A DNA stretch of 28,048 bases from JBFMEX01 sp040752215 (lineage in GTDB: Bacteria > Pseudomonadota > Alphaproteobacteria > Rhizobiales > Hyphomicrobiaceae), in NCBI GenBank assembly GCA_040752215.1, contig JBFMEX010000062.1, forward strand, positions 1 through 28,048, given 5' to 3'. The position numbers and the translations under genes are program-made. Shown piece after piece: positions 1 to 8,482 of this stretch. The stretch's first letter is position 1. Each line of letters starts with the position of its first letter. The notes beneath the pieces were generated by a model. That model searched no databases and had not been told where the DNA came from. It saw only the letters and a program-made list of their open reading frames with translations.

Positions 1-422
1 GCGGTCTTACCGATGCTGGCGACCTTGGGCGGGCTGACGGGCTTCGCCGGCGCAGACTTGGTGGTCGCGCTCGCCGCCGCAGCATTGGCAACCGGCTTCG
101 GCTCGGTGGCCGGCTTCTCGGCCTTGGCCTCGGCCTGCTTGGCCTTGTGGCGCTCGATGTCCTGCTTGGTGATCTCGCCGTCCTCGACGAGTGCGACCAG
201 GCAACCGGTGGAGAGGTTCTCGCCGACACCGCGCATGCACTGGCGCAAGGAGTCGCTCCCCAAGGCGTGTGCCGAGCAATGGCGGAAGTAGTCGTCCTTG
301 CACGCCGATTTGACCTTCTCGCTCGCGGCATGAGCCGTCGCGGCAAGTAGGGTCAGCGCGCCGATCGTGGCGACGAGCTGAGGGGACGGCCGAAACCGGG
401 AGGAGCTTCTGCTCTGCGACAT
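1..422 (-). CDS. Secreted cysteine-rich-repeat protein, 3' end missing
   Basis: The frame opens with ATG at 422 and runs off the left edge, giving 140 residues without a stop. A hydrophobic stretch (residues about 14-30, ending in ATAHAAS) looks like a Sec signal peptide, so the product is probably periplasmic. After it comes a compact cysteine-containing segment: CKDDYFRHC, then SLRQCMRGVGENLSTGC. This matches the cysteine-rich-repeat type of small secreted protein common in Rhizobiales, where paired cysteines are expected to form disulfides. The rest is Lys/Ala/Pro-rich and low in complexity (EAKAEKPATEPKPV), probably a disordered linker. A purine-rich AAAGGG lies about 10 bases before the start. 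No catalytic residues are visible and no specific function can be assigned. Confidence 0.7.
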   Translation of the reverse strand, partial: MSQSRSSSRFRPSPQLVATIGALTLLAATAHAASEKVKSACKDDYFRHCSAHALGSDSLRQCMRGVGENLSTGCLVALVEDGEITKQDIERHKAKQAEAKAEKPATEPKPVANAAAASATTKSAPAKPVSPPKVASIGKT

Positions 423-805
423 GATTTCCAGCCCTTTCAGATGGTTGATCTCGCATCTTCAAGCGGCGAAACGCTCGGCCGAACCTGCCACCGGAGGCGG
501 GCGATGGCAAGCGCGCGAAATTCCGTAAGGCTAGTGAGAGCTAAGCTCCGTGAGAGCATATGGTGGCGATCGTCGGCCGGCGGTGGGTTCATCCGGCCCA
601 CTCTTTGGTGCCGGCAGCGCTCGCGTCCATCAATGTAAAAGTGGTTAACATTCACATTGAGGCCAGACCGAGCAGGGGTCGGTCCGTTGGACGAGGCGCC
701 CGCTGCCGGCATTTGAGGGCACGCGGAACCGAATGCAGTCACCCGAGAGGCCGGCCGCAAGGTCAGCCAATCGCTTTCGGGCGCTGGAACGGTCGCCGGC
801 GCGGA
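423..805. other. Intergenic stretch with one AT-rich dyad
   Basis: No convincing gene lies between the secreted-protein start and the TetR stop. The open frames here are shadows with unnatural composition. The one distinctive element is an AT-rich imperfect dyad at 631-659: CAATGT (631-636) and ACATTG (654-659) flank a GTTAAC palindrome (644-649). It stands out against the GC-rich surroundings and could be a protein-binding site. What it would control is unclear, because it lies about 210 bp upstream of the secreted-protein start and downstream of tetR. Confidence 0.4.
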
Positions 806-1411
806 TCAGGATCGACTGCGGCGGCGATGCGCGGCGGCGAGCGCCTCGAGCAGCTGGCGGGCATCCTCCGCCGGCTCGCTGCCGCCCGTCATCTGCGCCC
901 GGACGATGGCGCCGTCGACGATCAGCAGTGCGAGCCGGCCCACCTCGGCGGGCCGCGTCAGCCGATCGCGCGCCGCGAGCGCGGTCAGGCGGTCGAGCAG
1001 ATCCTGCTTGTGGGCGAGCGAGATGCGGTGCTCGCGCGCGGCGTGATCGGTCATCTCGGTCGCGGCATTGATGAACGCGCAGCCGCGGAACGTCGGCTCG
1101 GCGAACCATTCGGCGAGTGCGTCGGCGACTGCGACGAGCCCTGATCTGCGCCGTTTCGCATGACGCTCGACGCTTGCGTCGAACCACGCGTTCCAGCGGC
1201 GGTGGCGCTCCTCGAGGAACGCGCAGACGAGATCGGCCTTCGAGGGGAAGTGCCGGTAGAACGACATCTTGGCCACGCTCGATTCGGCGATGATGCGATC
1301 GATGCCGATCGCGCGCACGCCTTCGGCGTAGAACAGCCTGAGCGCGGTCTCCAGGATCCGCTGGCGCGCCGGGAGTGCGTCGTTGCCGGCGGCGGAACGT
1401 GTCTCGGTCAT
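806..1411 (-). CDS. TetR/AcrR family transcriptional regulator
   Basis: This is a 201-residue protein of normal TetR length. The N-terminal helix-turn-helix is clear: ILETALRLFYAEGVRAIGID followed by SSVAKMSFYRHFPSKADLV (residues about 19-62), with the family's characteristic F/YRHFPSKADLV recognition-helix ending. The C-terminal all-helical half (from about residue 70) is the ligand-binding and dimerisation domain. The gene diverges from a DJ-1/PfpI gene whose start is 105 bp away. Between them lie two copies of an ACAG-NN-CTGT dyad that overlap the likely promoter. This arrangement suggests it represses both its own gene and the neighbour until an unknown small molecule releases it. The fold and the DNA-binding role are secure. 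The ligand is not predictable. Confidence 0.93.
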   Translation of the reverse strand: MTETRSAAGNDALPARQRILETALRLFYAEGVRAIGIDRIIAESSVAKMSFYRHFPSKADLVCAFLEERHRRWNAWFDASVERHAKRRRSGLVAVADALAEWFAEPTFRGCAFINAATEMTDHAAREHRISLAHKQDLLDRLTALAARDRLTRPAEVGRLALLIVDGAIVRAQMTGGSEPAEDARQLLEALAAAHRRRSRS

Positions 1412-1452
1412 CGCCCGATACCTCGCGGTCGGTGTGGTCGGCGTGCGCCCGG

Positions 1453-1500
1453 TTGACAGAGATAGACAGATCTGTCTGTCAAGAGTATACAGAACTGTCT
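1453..1500. promoter_or_regulatory. Divergent promoter with paired TetR-type operators
   Basis: A perfect 14-bp palindrome AGACAGATCTGTCT lies at 1464-1477. A second, related dyad (ACAGAACTGT, 1489-1498) lies 23 bp further on, so the two ACAG half-sites repeat at a two-turn spacing. A wider arm pair TTGACAGA (1453-1460) / TCTGTCAA (1475-1482) overlaps the first dyad. For the rightward gene, TAGACA (1463-1468) and TATACA (1486-1491) form a -35/-10 pair with a 17-bp spacer, so both dyads cover the promoter. The ribosome-binding site AGGAG follows at 1505-1509. This is the expected layout for repression by the adjacent TetR protein. Binding itself is inferred. Confidence 0.7.
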
Positions 1501-1516
1501 ACATAGGAGTGCGAGC

Positions 1517-2185
1517 ATGCCGGTCAAGCCTGGTTTCCGACTCGGAATCTACATGTGCAAGGATCTCGAGATCGTCGATTTCGCCGCGCCTTACGGCGTG
1601 TTCTCGGTAGCGCGGCGGCTCGATCCCGAGCTCGATGCGTTCTTCATCGCCGAATCTCTGCGCCCCGTCCAGGCGCAGGCCGGGTTCACGGTGCTGCCCA
1701 ACTACTCTTTCGCCGAGGCGCCCGACATCGACGCGTTCCTGATCCCGGGTGGGTTCGGTACGCGCCAGGAGATCAATAATGGCCGGCTGCACGCGTTCAT
1801 CCGCGCGCTGCCGGAGAAAACGCTGCTCGTCTCGGTGTGCACGGGGTCGTGGATCTATGGCCGCATGGGGCTGCTCGACGGCCGCCTCGCGACCAACCGC
1901 AAGGAGCCGGACCGGCTGGAAAGATCCAACATGGGCAAGGTGCCGATCGACCGGCTGGCCGAGATCGCGCCGGCCTGCCGGATCAGCCGTGCGCGGGTCG
2001 TCGACAGCGGCCGTATCATCAGCGGCGGCGGCATCGCATCCGGCATGGAGGTCGGCTTCCACCTGCTCAGGCGGGCGGGCTACGCGGAGGACTTCATCAC
2101 CGAGGTCGCGCGCATCATGGAGTACTCGGCGGCCTACGAGGTCTATCGCGGCGACATCGCCTACGATCCGCCGCGCGCTGGGTGA
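1517..2185 (+). CDS. DJ-1/PfpI family protein (isonitrile-hydratase-like)
   Basis: This 222-residue single-domain protein has the DJ-1/PfpI (GATase1-like) fold. The nucleophile elbow is visible as SVCTGS with Cys108, after the strand FLIPGGFGTRQEI (residues about 74-86). The C-terminal signature SGGGIASGMEVGFHLLRR (about 169-186) matches the cyclohexyl-isocyanide hydratase and AraC-N-terminal subgroup. No AraC DNA-binding domain follows, so it is a stand-alone enzyme or chaperone-like protein, not a regulator. AGGAG seven bases before ATG supports this start. It is transcribed away from the TetR gene and is probably its main target, which suggests induction by a xenobiotic or stress compound. 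The substrate is unknown. Isonitrile hydration is the nearest known activity but is not proven by the motif. Confidence 0.9.
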   Translation: MPVKPGFRLGIYMCKDLEIVDFAAPYGVFSVARRLDPELDAFFIAESLRPVQAQAGFTVLPNYSFAEAPDIDAFLIPGGFGTRQEINNGRLHAFIRALPEKTLLVSVCTGSWIYGRMGLLDGRLATNRKEPDRLERSNMGKVPIDRLAEIAPACRISRARVVDSGRIISGGGIASGMEVGFHLLRRAGYAEDFITEVARIMEYSAAYEVYRGDIAYDPPRAG

Positions 2186-2216
2186 GGCCTTGCACGGCCG
2201 ACGGCGGGCGCGTGTC

Positions 2217-4259
2217 TCAGCGCGGCGCGGCGCCGACCGGCCACTCGAGCACCCTCTTCAGCTCGCCGGCGACGCTGTGAGCCCCGAGGTGGTTCAGGTG
2301 GTCGTCGTCGCGGTAGAGGGAGCCCTCGGCCACGCCGATGCGGCACGAGTGCCGGTCGCAAAGTGCGCGTGAGGGATCGATCACGACGACGCCGTATTCC
2401 GCCGCGAGTCGTTGTGCCAGATCGCGCATCCACATGCTCCGCTGCGCGTGGATTGTTGCGAGCGGCAGCGCTGTGACGCCTCGCAAGGGGATCGCGTGCT
2501 TGGCGAGATAGGCCGGCGTATCGATGCCGGTGTAGGGCACCTGCAGCACGACGAATACGCGCCGGCCGGCGGCGACGAGCGGCGCAATGGTCTTGCGCAG
2601 GCCGCGCTCGACGATACTGGCATTGCCGGCCGCGGTGCCGCGCTCGACGTCGTCGGCGAGGATCATCGGCTGAGTGCCGCGATCGACGCCGAACGGCTCT
2701 GGCCCGGCGGCGTAGTAGTTCCAGCGCGCGATCAGCACGACGTCGTCGAGCGGGGCCGAGATCGCAAACGCGAGCAGCAGCGCGTTCATGCGCTTGCAGC
2801 TCTCGCCGCCGAGCTTGGGATGGCTCGACGAGGCGCTGTCCTGCAGCGGCGGACAGGCGCTGCGCGCGCCGTACCACAGCGGCGTACCGTTGTCCTTGGC
2901 CAGCGTGGCGAGCACGGGGATCAACGATTCCGCGTGGCTGTCGCCCCACACGAGCATGCGCCGCCGGTCCGCTGCGCCTTCATTGAGGCGGCACACGCCG
3001 CGGGCGGAGATGTCGTCCGGCGCGCGATCGAGGCAGCGCCGGCCGGAGAGCCCATAGATCTCCGCCTTGGCAAGGAGCTCGCGGACCTCGCCCGGCCACC
3101 GCCACGGCATGCCCTTCGACGTTGTGGCGAGCACCGAGACGGCGGCAAGCGGCAGCGCCGCGGCGGCGACGAGGCCCAGCACCCGGGTGAGCGGGATGCC
3201 GCCCCGGCGGCGGCGGAACGGACGCTCGACGAAGCGCCATGTCGCCAGTGCGAGCAGCAGCGCGGCGACGACGATCGCCAGCGTCTCGATGCCGGAGAGA
3301 TCGCGGTCGAGACGGTAGCGGGCAAGCGCGAACAGCGGCCAGTGCCACAGATAGAGCGAGTAGGAGACGAGGCCGACGAGCACGAAGGGGCCGAGCGAGA
3401 GAAGCCGGCCGGCGAGGCTCGGCCCGTTGGCGGAGGACCAGACGAGGAGCGCGGCGCCGAGGCAGGGGCCGGCGGCGGCAAGGCCCGCCTCGCGCAAGCC
3501 GGTGGGGATGTGGACGAGGCCGGTCAGCACCAGCGCCAGGCCGACGATCGAGGCGGCGTCGGCGCTCGCTCGCGTACGCGGGCCTCCGGTCGCGGCGAGC
3601 GCGATGTAGCAGCCGATCAGCAGCTGCCAGGCACGCATCGGCGCGAAGAAGAACGCCGCCTCGGGCCAATGGCGGGCGGCGACGAGCTGCAGCGCGAGCG
3701 AGGCGACGGCGAGACCGACGATCGCGCCGACGATGCGGCCGGGAATGCGCGCATGTAGGACGGCGAGCAGCAGCGGCCAGACGATGTAGAACTGCTCCTC
3801 GACCGCCAGCGACCAGGTGTGCAGCAGCGGCAGCGTGTCGGCAGGGCCGGCGAAATAGCCGGTCTGCAGATAGAAATGGTGGTTGGCGACGAAGCCGAGT
3901 GTGGCGAGCACGCTCTTGGCGTACTGCTTCAGGTCGTCGGGGAGCAACAGCAGGTACGCGGCGGCACTGGTGACGGCGAGCACCAGCAGCAGCGCCGGCA
4001 GGATGCGGCGGATGCGCCGCTCGTAGAAGCCGGCGAGCGTGTAGGTTCCGGCACGCATCTCGGCGGCGATGATGGACGTAATCAAGTAGCCGGAGATGAC
4101 GAAGAAGATGTCGACACCGAGGAAGCCGCCGGGCAGCCACTCGGGAGCGGCGTGGTAGAGCACGACGGCGGAGACGGCGATCGCGCGCAGGCCGTCGACG
4201 TCCGGCCGGTAGGCCGGGCCGTGGCCGGTGACCGCGCGCTCGCCGGTCTCGGTAGGCAT
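2217..4259 (-). CDS. OafA/YrhL-type membrane acyltransferase with SGNH domain
   Basis: This 680-residue two-domain protein modifies surface polysaccharides. The N-terminal acyltransferase-3 domain opens with YRPDVDGLRAIAVSAVVLYH (family His in the LYHA motif), then FLGVDIFFVISGYLIT, followed by about ten hydrophobic helices to residue ~370. The periplasmic C-terminal SGNH domain has the nucleophile block LVWGDSHAES and the terminal Asp-x-x-His block DDDHLNHLG. In this family the membrane domain moves an acyl group, usually acetyl, across the membrane and the SGNH domain places it on the glycan. I chose the ATG at 4259, which has AAAGGGGG just upstream; a GTG at 4283 would add eight residues. 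The gene stands alone, with no polysaccharide cluster beside it, so the acceptor is unknown. Confidence 0.92.
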   Translation of the reverse strand: MPTETGERAVTGHGPAYRPDVDGLRAIAVSAVVLYHAAPEWLPGGFLGVDIFFVISGYLITSIIAAEMRAGTYTLAGFYERRIRRILPALLLVLAVTSAAAYLLLLPDDLKQYAKSVLATLGFVANHHFYLQTGYFAGPADTLPLLHTWSLAVEEQFYIVWPLLLAVLHARIPGRIVGAIVGLAVASLALQLVAARHWPEAAFFFAPMRAWQLLIGCYIALAATGGPRTRASADAASIVGLALVLTGLVHIPTGLREAGLAAAGPCLGAALLVWSSANGPSLAGRLLSLGPFVLVGLVSYSLYLWHWPLFALARYRLDRDLSGIETLAIVVAALLLALATWRFVERPFRRRRGGIPLTRVLGLVAAAALPLAAVSVLATTSKGMPWRWPGEVRELLAKAEIYGLSGRRCLDRAPDDISARGVCRLNEGAADRRRMLVWGDSHAESLIPVLATLAKDNGTPLWYGARSACPPLQDSASSSHPKLGGESCKRMNALLLAFAISAPLDDVVLIARWNYYAAGPEPFGVDRGTQPMILADDVERGTAAGNASIVERGLRKTIAPLVAAGRRVFVVLQVPYTGIDTPAYLAKHAIPLRGVTALPLATIHAQRSMWMRDLAQRLAAEYGVVVIDPSRALCDRHSCRIGVAEGSLYRDDDHLNHLGAHSVAGELKRVLEWPVGAAPR

Positions 4260-4486
4260 CGTCCCCCTTTGTGCCGCCGTCACAGGACCCGCGATAATCA
4301 GGTTACCGAGCGACTGCCCACCCCCTTGCGGGGGGAAGAAAGCGCGGCGGCTCTCGCCCCTGTATCAACGACCGACGAACCCGGTTGCAATTCTCCACAG
4401 ACGCGGCCGATTAGCACGGTCGGTGGGGCCGTGTCATGGCTGGCGCAATTGTGTGGTCGCCCGCTGTGTGGAGCGCCGGGAGCGGT
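4260..4486. other. Intergenic spacer with short GC hairpin
   Basis: This is the spacer between the oxoprolinase stop and the acyltransferase start, both read leftward. A small hairpin, CCCCC-TTGCG-GGGGG at 4321-4335, follows the pattern of the window's other GC-rich repeat arms. No T-tract follows it on the minus strand, so it is not a clear terminator. I see no gene in this spacer. Confidence 0.4.
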
Positions 4487-7400
4487 TCACGCGGCGCCGA
4501 AGCCGCCGCCGGTCGGTGTCTCGACGATGATCGCCTCGCCGGCCGCGAGGGTCGTCTCGGCGCAACCCTCGAGCTCCTCGATGGTCCCGTCGGCTCGGCG
4601 CACGAGGTTGCGGCCGAGCGCGCCTGGCTCGCCGCCGGCGAGGCCGAAGGGTCGCACACGGCGGTAGCCCGACAGGATCGCGCAGCTCATCGGCTCGAGG
4701 AAGCGGATCACGCGTCGCGTGCCGTCGCCGCTCCGCCAGCGGCCACGACCTCCCGAGCTGCGGCGGATCGAGAACTCCTCGAGCAGCACCGGGTATCTGA
4801 GCTCGAGGATCTCCGGGTCGGTGAGGCGGGTGTTGGTCATGTGCACGTGGACGGCCGCGGTGCCATGGAAGCCGTTGCCGTCGGCGTCGCGGCCGGCGGG
4901 CGCGCCGGAGCACAGCGTCTCGTAGTACTGCACGCGCGCGTTGCCGAAGGTCAGGTTGTTCATCGTCCCCTGCGCGGAGCCGAGCGCGCCCATGGCCGCG
5001 AACAGCGCGTTGGTGACGACCTGGCTGGTCTCGACGTTGCCGGCGACGACGGCGGCGGGATAGACGGGGCGCAGCATCGAGCCCTCGGGAATCACGATTC
5101 TGATCGGCGCGAGGCAGCCGGCGTTCATCGGGATCGGCTCGTCGACGAGCACGCGGAACGCATAGAGCACGGCGGCGCGGGTGACGGGCTCGGGGGCATT
5201 GAAGTTGTCGGCCTGCTGTGGCGAGGTGCCGGTGAAGTCGACGACCGCGCTGCGCGCGCGGCGGTCGACGCGGATCGCGACCTCGACGATCGCGCCGCTG
5301 TCGGTCTCGACGCGGAAGCGGCCATCCGCCAGCCGCTCGATCAGCCGGGCGACGCTCTCCGCCGCATTGCTCTGCACGTGACCCATGTAGGCCTCGACCA
5401 CGTCGAGGCCGAAGTGCGCGACCATGCGAGCGAGCTCGGTGGCACCACGCGCGTTGGCGGCGACCTGCGCCTTGAGGTCGGCGATGTTCTTCGCCGGCTG
5501 GCGCGCGGGATAGGGCGCGGAGGCGAGCAGCGACAGCGTCTCCGCCTCGCAGAAGCGCCCCGCATCGACGAGCAGCGCGTTGTCGATGTAGACGCCTTCC
5601 TCCTCGATCGTGCGCGCGCGCGGCGTCATCGAGCCCGGCGTCAGGCCGCCGATGTCCTCGTGATGGCCGCGGCTCGCGACATAGAACAGGACGCGTGCTC
5701 CGCCCGCATCGAAAACCGGTGTGACGACAGTGATATCGGGGAGATGCGTGCCGCCGTTGTAGGGCGCGTTCAGCATGTAGACGTCGCCCACCCGCATGCT
5801 GCCGGCGCGCTCACGGATGATGGTCTCGACCGATCGATCCATCGAGCCCAAGTGCACCGGCATGTGCGGCGCGTTGGCGACGAGGCGGCCATCGCTGTCG
5901 AACACGGCGCAGGAGAAGTCGAGCCGCTCTTTGATGTTGACCGATTGCGCGGTTCCCTTGAGCGCCTCGCCCATTTGCTCGGCGATGGCCATGAACAGGT
6001 TGTTGAACACCTCGAGCAACACCGGATCGGCATCGGTCGAATGGTGCTCGCGGTCGCGCGCCGTGGTGCGGGCGAGCACGATGTCGTCGGCGGGCGTCAA
6101 CTGCAGCGTCCAGCCGGCCTCGACCACGATCGTCTGATGTGGCTCGACGACGATCGCGGGGCCGGCGAGCGGCGCGCCGGCGCGCAGCGCTTCGCGTGCG
6201 ACGACAGGGCCCTCGTGCCAGCTGCCGCGCGAGAAGAAGCGGTGAACCGATCCCTCTCCCCATGCTGCTGCGCTTGGCATGGGGAGAGGGTGGGAGTGAG
6301 GTGCGGACGGTGCCCCTTGAGGGGCAGCAGCCGGGCTCGACGCGAGCGGCTGGTGAGGCGACGCCCCTCCCCCCTGGTGGCGGAGGTCGGGAGGGGGGGA
6401 TGGCAGAACGCGCGCAAAGGGGTCAGACCCAGCGGGTCTGGCCCTTGGCTCGACGGTGGTGGATGGGGTCAGACCCGCAGGGTCTGACCCCTGGTCGGAC
6501 GTCGGCATTCCCCCTACCCGCGAACCCTCCCCACAAGGGGGGGGGGAGAGGCCGAGGCCCCCGCCGCCGGTGGCCTCGATCTCGAGTGCAGCGACGACGA
6601 CCGCCTTTTCCGGCGAGACGAAGCCGAACCGGCGGCGATGCTCGGCTTCGAAGTCGCGGCGCAGCGTTGCGGCGTCCGCGAGCGGCACGGCAAGGCTCAT
6701 GTCGGCGCCCGCGTATCTCAGGTGCAGCAGCCGCGCGACCGTCACCTCGTCGTGAGCGACGCCGTCGCGCGCGAGCTCTTCGATCGCCTCGCGCTCGAGC
6801 TCCGCGCCGAGACGCGTCACGTCGGCGAGTGCAGCGTCGCCGAGCGGCTGCTCGATCGAGCGCTCGCGGCTGGCGCGCATGGGGGCGAGTCCCATACCGT
6901 AGGCGGACAAGAGGCCGGAAAGCGGATGGATCAGGACCCGCTCCATGCCGAGCGCGTCGGCGATCAGGCAGGCATGCTGGCCACCCGCCGAGCCGAAGCA
7001 ATTGAGCGCGTAGCGTGTCACGTCGTAGCCGCGCTCGACGGAGACCTTCTTGATTGCGTTGGCCATGCTCTCGACGGCGATGCGCACGAAGCCGTCGGCG
7101 ACCTCCTCCGCGCTGCGCCCGTCGCCGACCTCGCCCGCCAGTGTCGCGAACGCCGCGCGCACAGCAGCCTCGTCGAGCGGTTGGTCGTGCTCCGGTCCGA
7201 AGATCGCCGGAAAGTGCGCGGGCGAGAGTTTGCCAAGCATCAGGTTGGCGTCGGTGACGGTCAGCGGGCCGCCGCGCCGGTAGCACATGGGCCCGGGATC
7301 GGAGCCGGCACTTGCGGGGCCGACGCGGAAGCGGGCGCCGTCATAGGTGAGGATCGATCCGCCGCCGGCGGCGACGGTGTGGATCTTGAGCATCGGCACG

Positions 7401-8359
7401 CGCAGGCGCACGCCCGCCACCTCGCTCTCGAAGGTCCGCTCGTAGTCGCCGGAGAAGTGCGAGACGTCGGTCGACGTGCCGCCCATGTCGAAGCCGATCG
7501 CGTGCGCGAAGCCGGCGCGGCGCGCGGTCTCGGCCATGGCGACGATGCCGCCGGCGGGGCCCGACAGGATCGCGTCGCGACCGCGGAACTGTTGCGCGCC
7601 CTTGAGGCCGCCCGAGGAGGCCATGAACATGACCTGCGGGCCGCCGGCAGGACCCGCGCCAGTGCCGAGTGCGCCGGCGACACGCTCGACGTAGCGGGCG
7701 AGGATCGGCGTCAAGTATGCGTCGGCGACCGTGGTGTCGCCGCGGCCGACGATCTTGATCAGCGGCGAGACCTCGTGGCTCGCTGAGACCTGCGCGAAAC
7801 CCAGCTCGTGCGCCAGTTGGGCAGCGCGGCGCTCATGCGCGGGAAATGCATAGGCGTGCATCAGCACGATCGCGACCGAGCGGATGCCGTCGGCGAGCGC
7901 GCGGCGGAGATCGGCCGCGAGTGCCGCCTCGTCGAGCGGCACCTCGATCGTACCGTCGGCTCGGACGCGCTCGTGCGCCTCGACGACGCGAGCATAAAGC
8001 ATCGCCGGCTTCACGATGCGGCGGGCGAAGATGTCGGGCCGCGCCTGATTGCCGATCTCGAGCTGATCGGCGAGGCCTTGCGTGACGACGAGCAGCGTCG
8101 GCTCGCCCTTTCGCTCCAAGAGCGCGTTGGTGGCGACGGTGGTGCCCATCTTCACGACGCCGATGCGGTCGGCGGGCAGCGGTGTGCCCGTGGGCGTGCC
8201 GAGCAGGCGGCGGATGCCTTCGATCGCGGCATCCTGGTAGGCGTCGCCTCCGTCGGAAAGCACTTTCAGCGCGTGGATGCGGCCCGTGGGATCGCGCGCG
8301 ACGACATCGGTGAATGTGCCGCCGCGGTCGATGAAGAACTGCCACTTGCCGGCGGTCAT
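4487..8359 (-). CDS. 5-oxoprolinase / hydantoinase A-B fusion (ATP-dependent)
   Basis: This 1290-residue protein carries both halves of the hydantoinase/oxoprolinase family in one chain. The HyuA half begins FFIDRGGTFTDVVA (residues about 7-20) and includes GFDMGGTSTDVS and AGSDPGPMCYRRGGPLTVTD, the actin-like ATP-binding signatures. The HyuB half starts near residue 777 (DPVLLEVFNNLFMAIAEQMG) and has MPVHLGSM, LNAPYNGGTHLPDI and SRGHHEDIGGLTPGSM. The family opens cyclic amides such as 5-oxoproline with ATP, in the cytoplasm. The substrate here may be oxoproline or a hydantoin. The start at 8359 has GAGG just upstream and opens directly onto the conserved N-terminus. Residues about 598-703 are a repeat-derived, Pro/Gly/Ser-rich insertion near the end of HyuA (see the repeat entry). 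Without it the length would be near the usual ~1200 residues. Confidence 0.93.
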   Translation of the reverse strand: MTAGKWQFFIDRGGTFTDVVARDPTGRIHALKVLSDGGDAYQDAAIEGIRRLLGTPTGTPLPADRIGVVKMGTTVATNALLERKGEPTLLVVTQGLADQLEIGNQARPDIFARRIVKPAMLYARVVEAHERVRADGTIEVPLDEAALAADLRRALADGIRSVAIVLMHAYAFPAHERRAAQLAHELGFAQVSASHEVSPLIKIVGRGDTTVADAYLTPILARYVERVAGALGTGAGPAGGPQVMFMASSGGLKGAQQFRGRDAILSGPAGGIVAMAETARRAGFAHAIGFDMGGTSTDVSHFSGDYERTFESEVAGVRLRVPMLKIHTVAAGGGSILTYDGARFRVGPASAGSDPGPMCYRRGGPLTVTDANLMLGKLSPAHFPAIFGPEHDQPLDEAAVRAAFATLAGEVGDGRSAEEVADGFVRIAVESMANAIKKVSVERGYDVTRYALNCFGSAGGQHACLIADALGMERVLIHPLSGLLSAYGMGLAPMRASRERSIEQPLGDAALADVTRLGAELEREAIEELARDGVAHDEVTVARLLHLRYAGADMSLAVPLADAATLRRDFEAEHRRRFGFVSPEKAVVVAALEIEATGGGGLGLSPPPCGEGSRVGGMPTSDQGSDPAGLTPSTTVEPRARPAGSDPFARVLPSPPPDLRHQGGGASPHQPLASSPAAAPQGAPSAPHSHPLPMPSAAAWGEGSVHRFFSRGSWHEGPVVAREALRAGAPLAGPAIVVEPHQTIVVEAGWTLQLTPADDIVLARTTARDREHHSTDADPVLLEVFNNLFMAIAEQMGEALKGTAQSVNIKERLDFSCAVFDSDGRLVANAPHMPVHLGSMDRSVETIIRERAGSMRVGDVYMLNAPYNGGTHLPDITVVTPVFDAGGARVLFYVASRGHHEDIGGLTPGSMTPRARTIEEEGVYIDNALLVDAGRFCEAETLSLLASAPYPARQPAKNIADLKAQVAANARGATELARMVAHFGLDVVEAYMGHVQSNAAESVARLIERLADGRFRVETDSGAIVEVAIRVDRRARSAVVDFTGTSPQQADNFNAPEPVTRAAVLYAFRVLVDEPIPMNAGCLAPIRIVIPEGSMLRPVYPAAVVAGNVETSQVVTNALFAAMGALGSAQGTMNNLTFGNARVQYYETLCSGAPAGRDADGNGFHGTAAVHVHMTNTRLTDPEILELRYPVLLEEFSIRRSSGGRGRWRSGDGTRRVIRFLEPMSCAILSGYRRVRPFGLAGGEPGALGRNLVRRADGTIEELEGCAETTLAAGEAIIVETPTGGGFGAA
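6252..6552. repeat. In-frame array of GC-rich palindromic repeats inside the oxoprolinase gene
   Basis: Four hairpin modules lie in tandem within an open coding frame. The first is CCCTCTCCCCATGC (6252-6265) with its exact 14-bp complement at 6277-6290. The second is a CCCCTCCCCCC / GGGAGGGGGGATGGCAGAA block at about 6363-6409. The third is GGGGTCAGACCC (6419-6430) facing GGGTCTGGCCC (6434-6444). The fourth is a perfect 12-bp arm pair, GGGGTCAGACCC (6465-6476) / GGGTCTGACCCC (6480-6491). A CATTCCCCC...CCCTCCCC...GGGG module ends the array. No stop codon interrupts the minus-strand reading frame across about 300 bp. The same modules recur, in a different order, in the intergenic copy at 8483-8667, which identifies this as a mobile or amplified repeat family and not native enzyme sequence. 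Confidence 0.85.
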
Positions 8360-8482
8360 CGCGCCTCGTGCCGCTGTCTCTGTTCGGCGGCGCGGTGTCG
8401 TTCCCGGCCCGCGCACGAGATTCCGTTTAACGCGCCGGGGCGGTCGGGATCAACGTGAGGCCTCGGGCGTAGCTCAACGCTT

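Noticed and set aside
2412..3758. A 448-codon plus-strand frame opposite the acyltransferase
   Set aside because: Very charged, low-complexity translation with no motif; the minus strand has the acyltransferase and SGNH signatures.
4436..6487. A 683-codon plus-strand frame opposite the oxoprolinase
   Set aside because: Antisense shadow; the minus strand carries the HyuA/HyuB motifs throughout and this frame has no recognisable domain.
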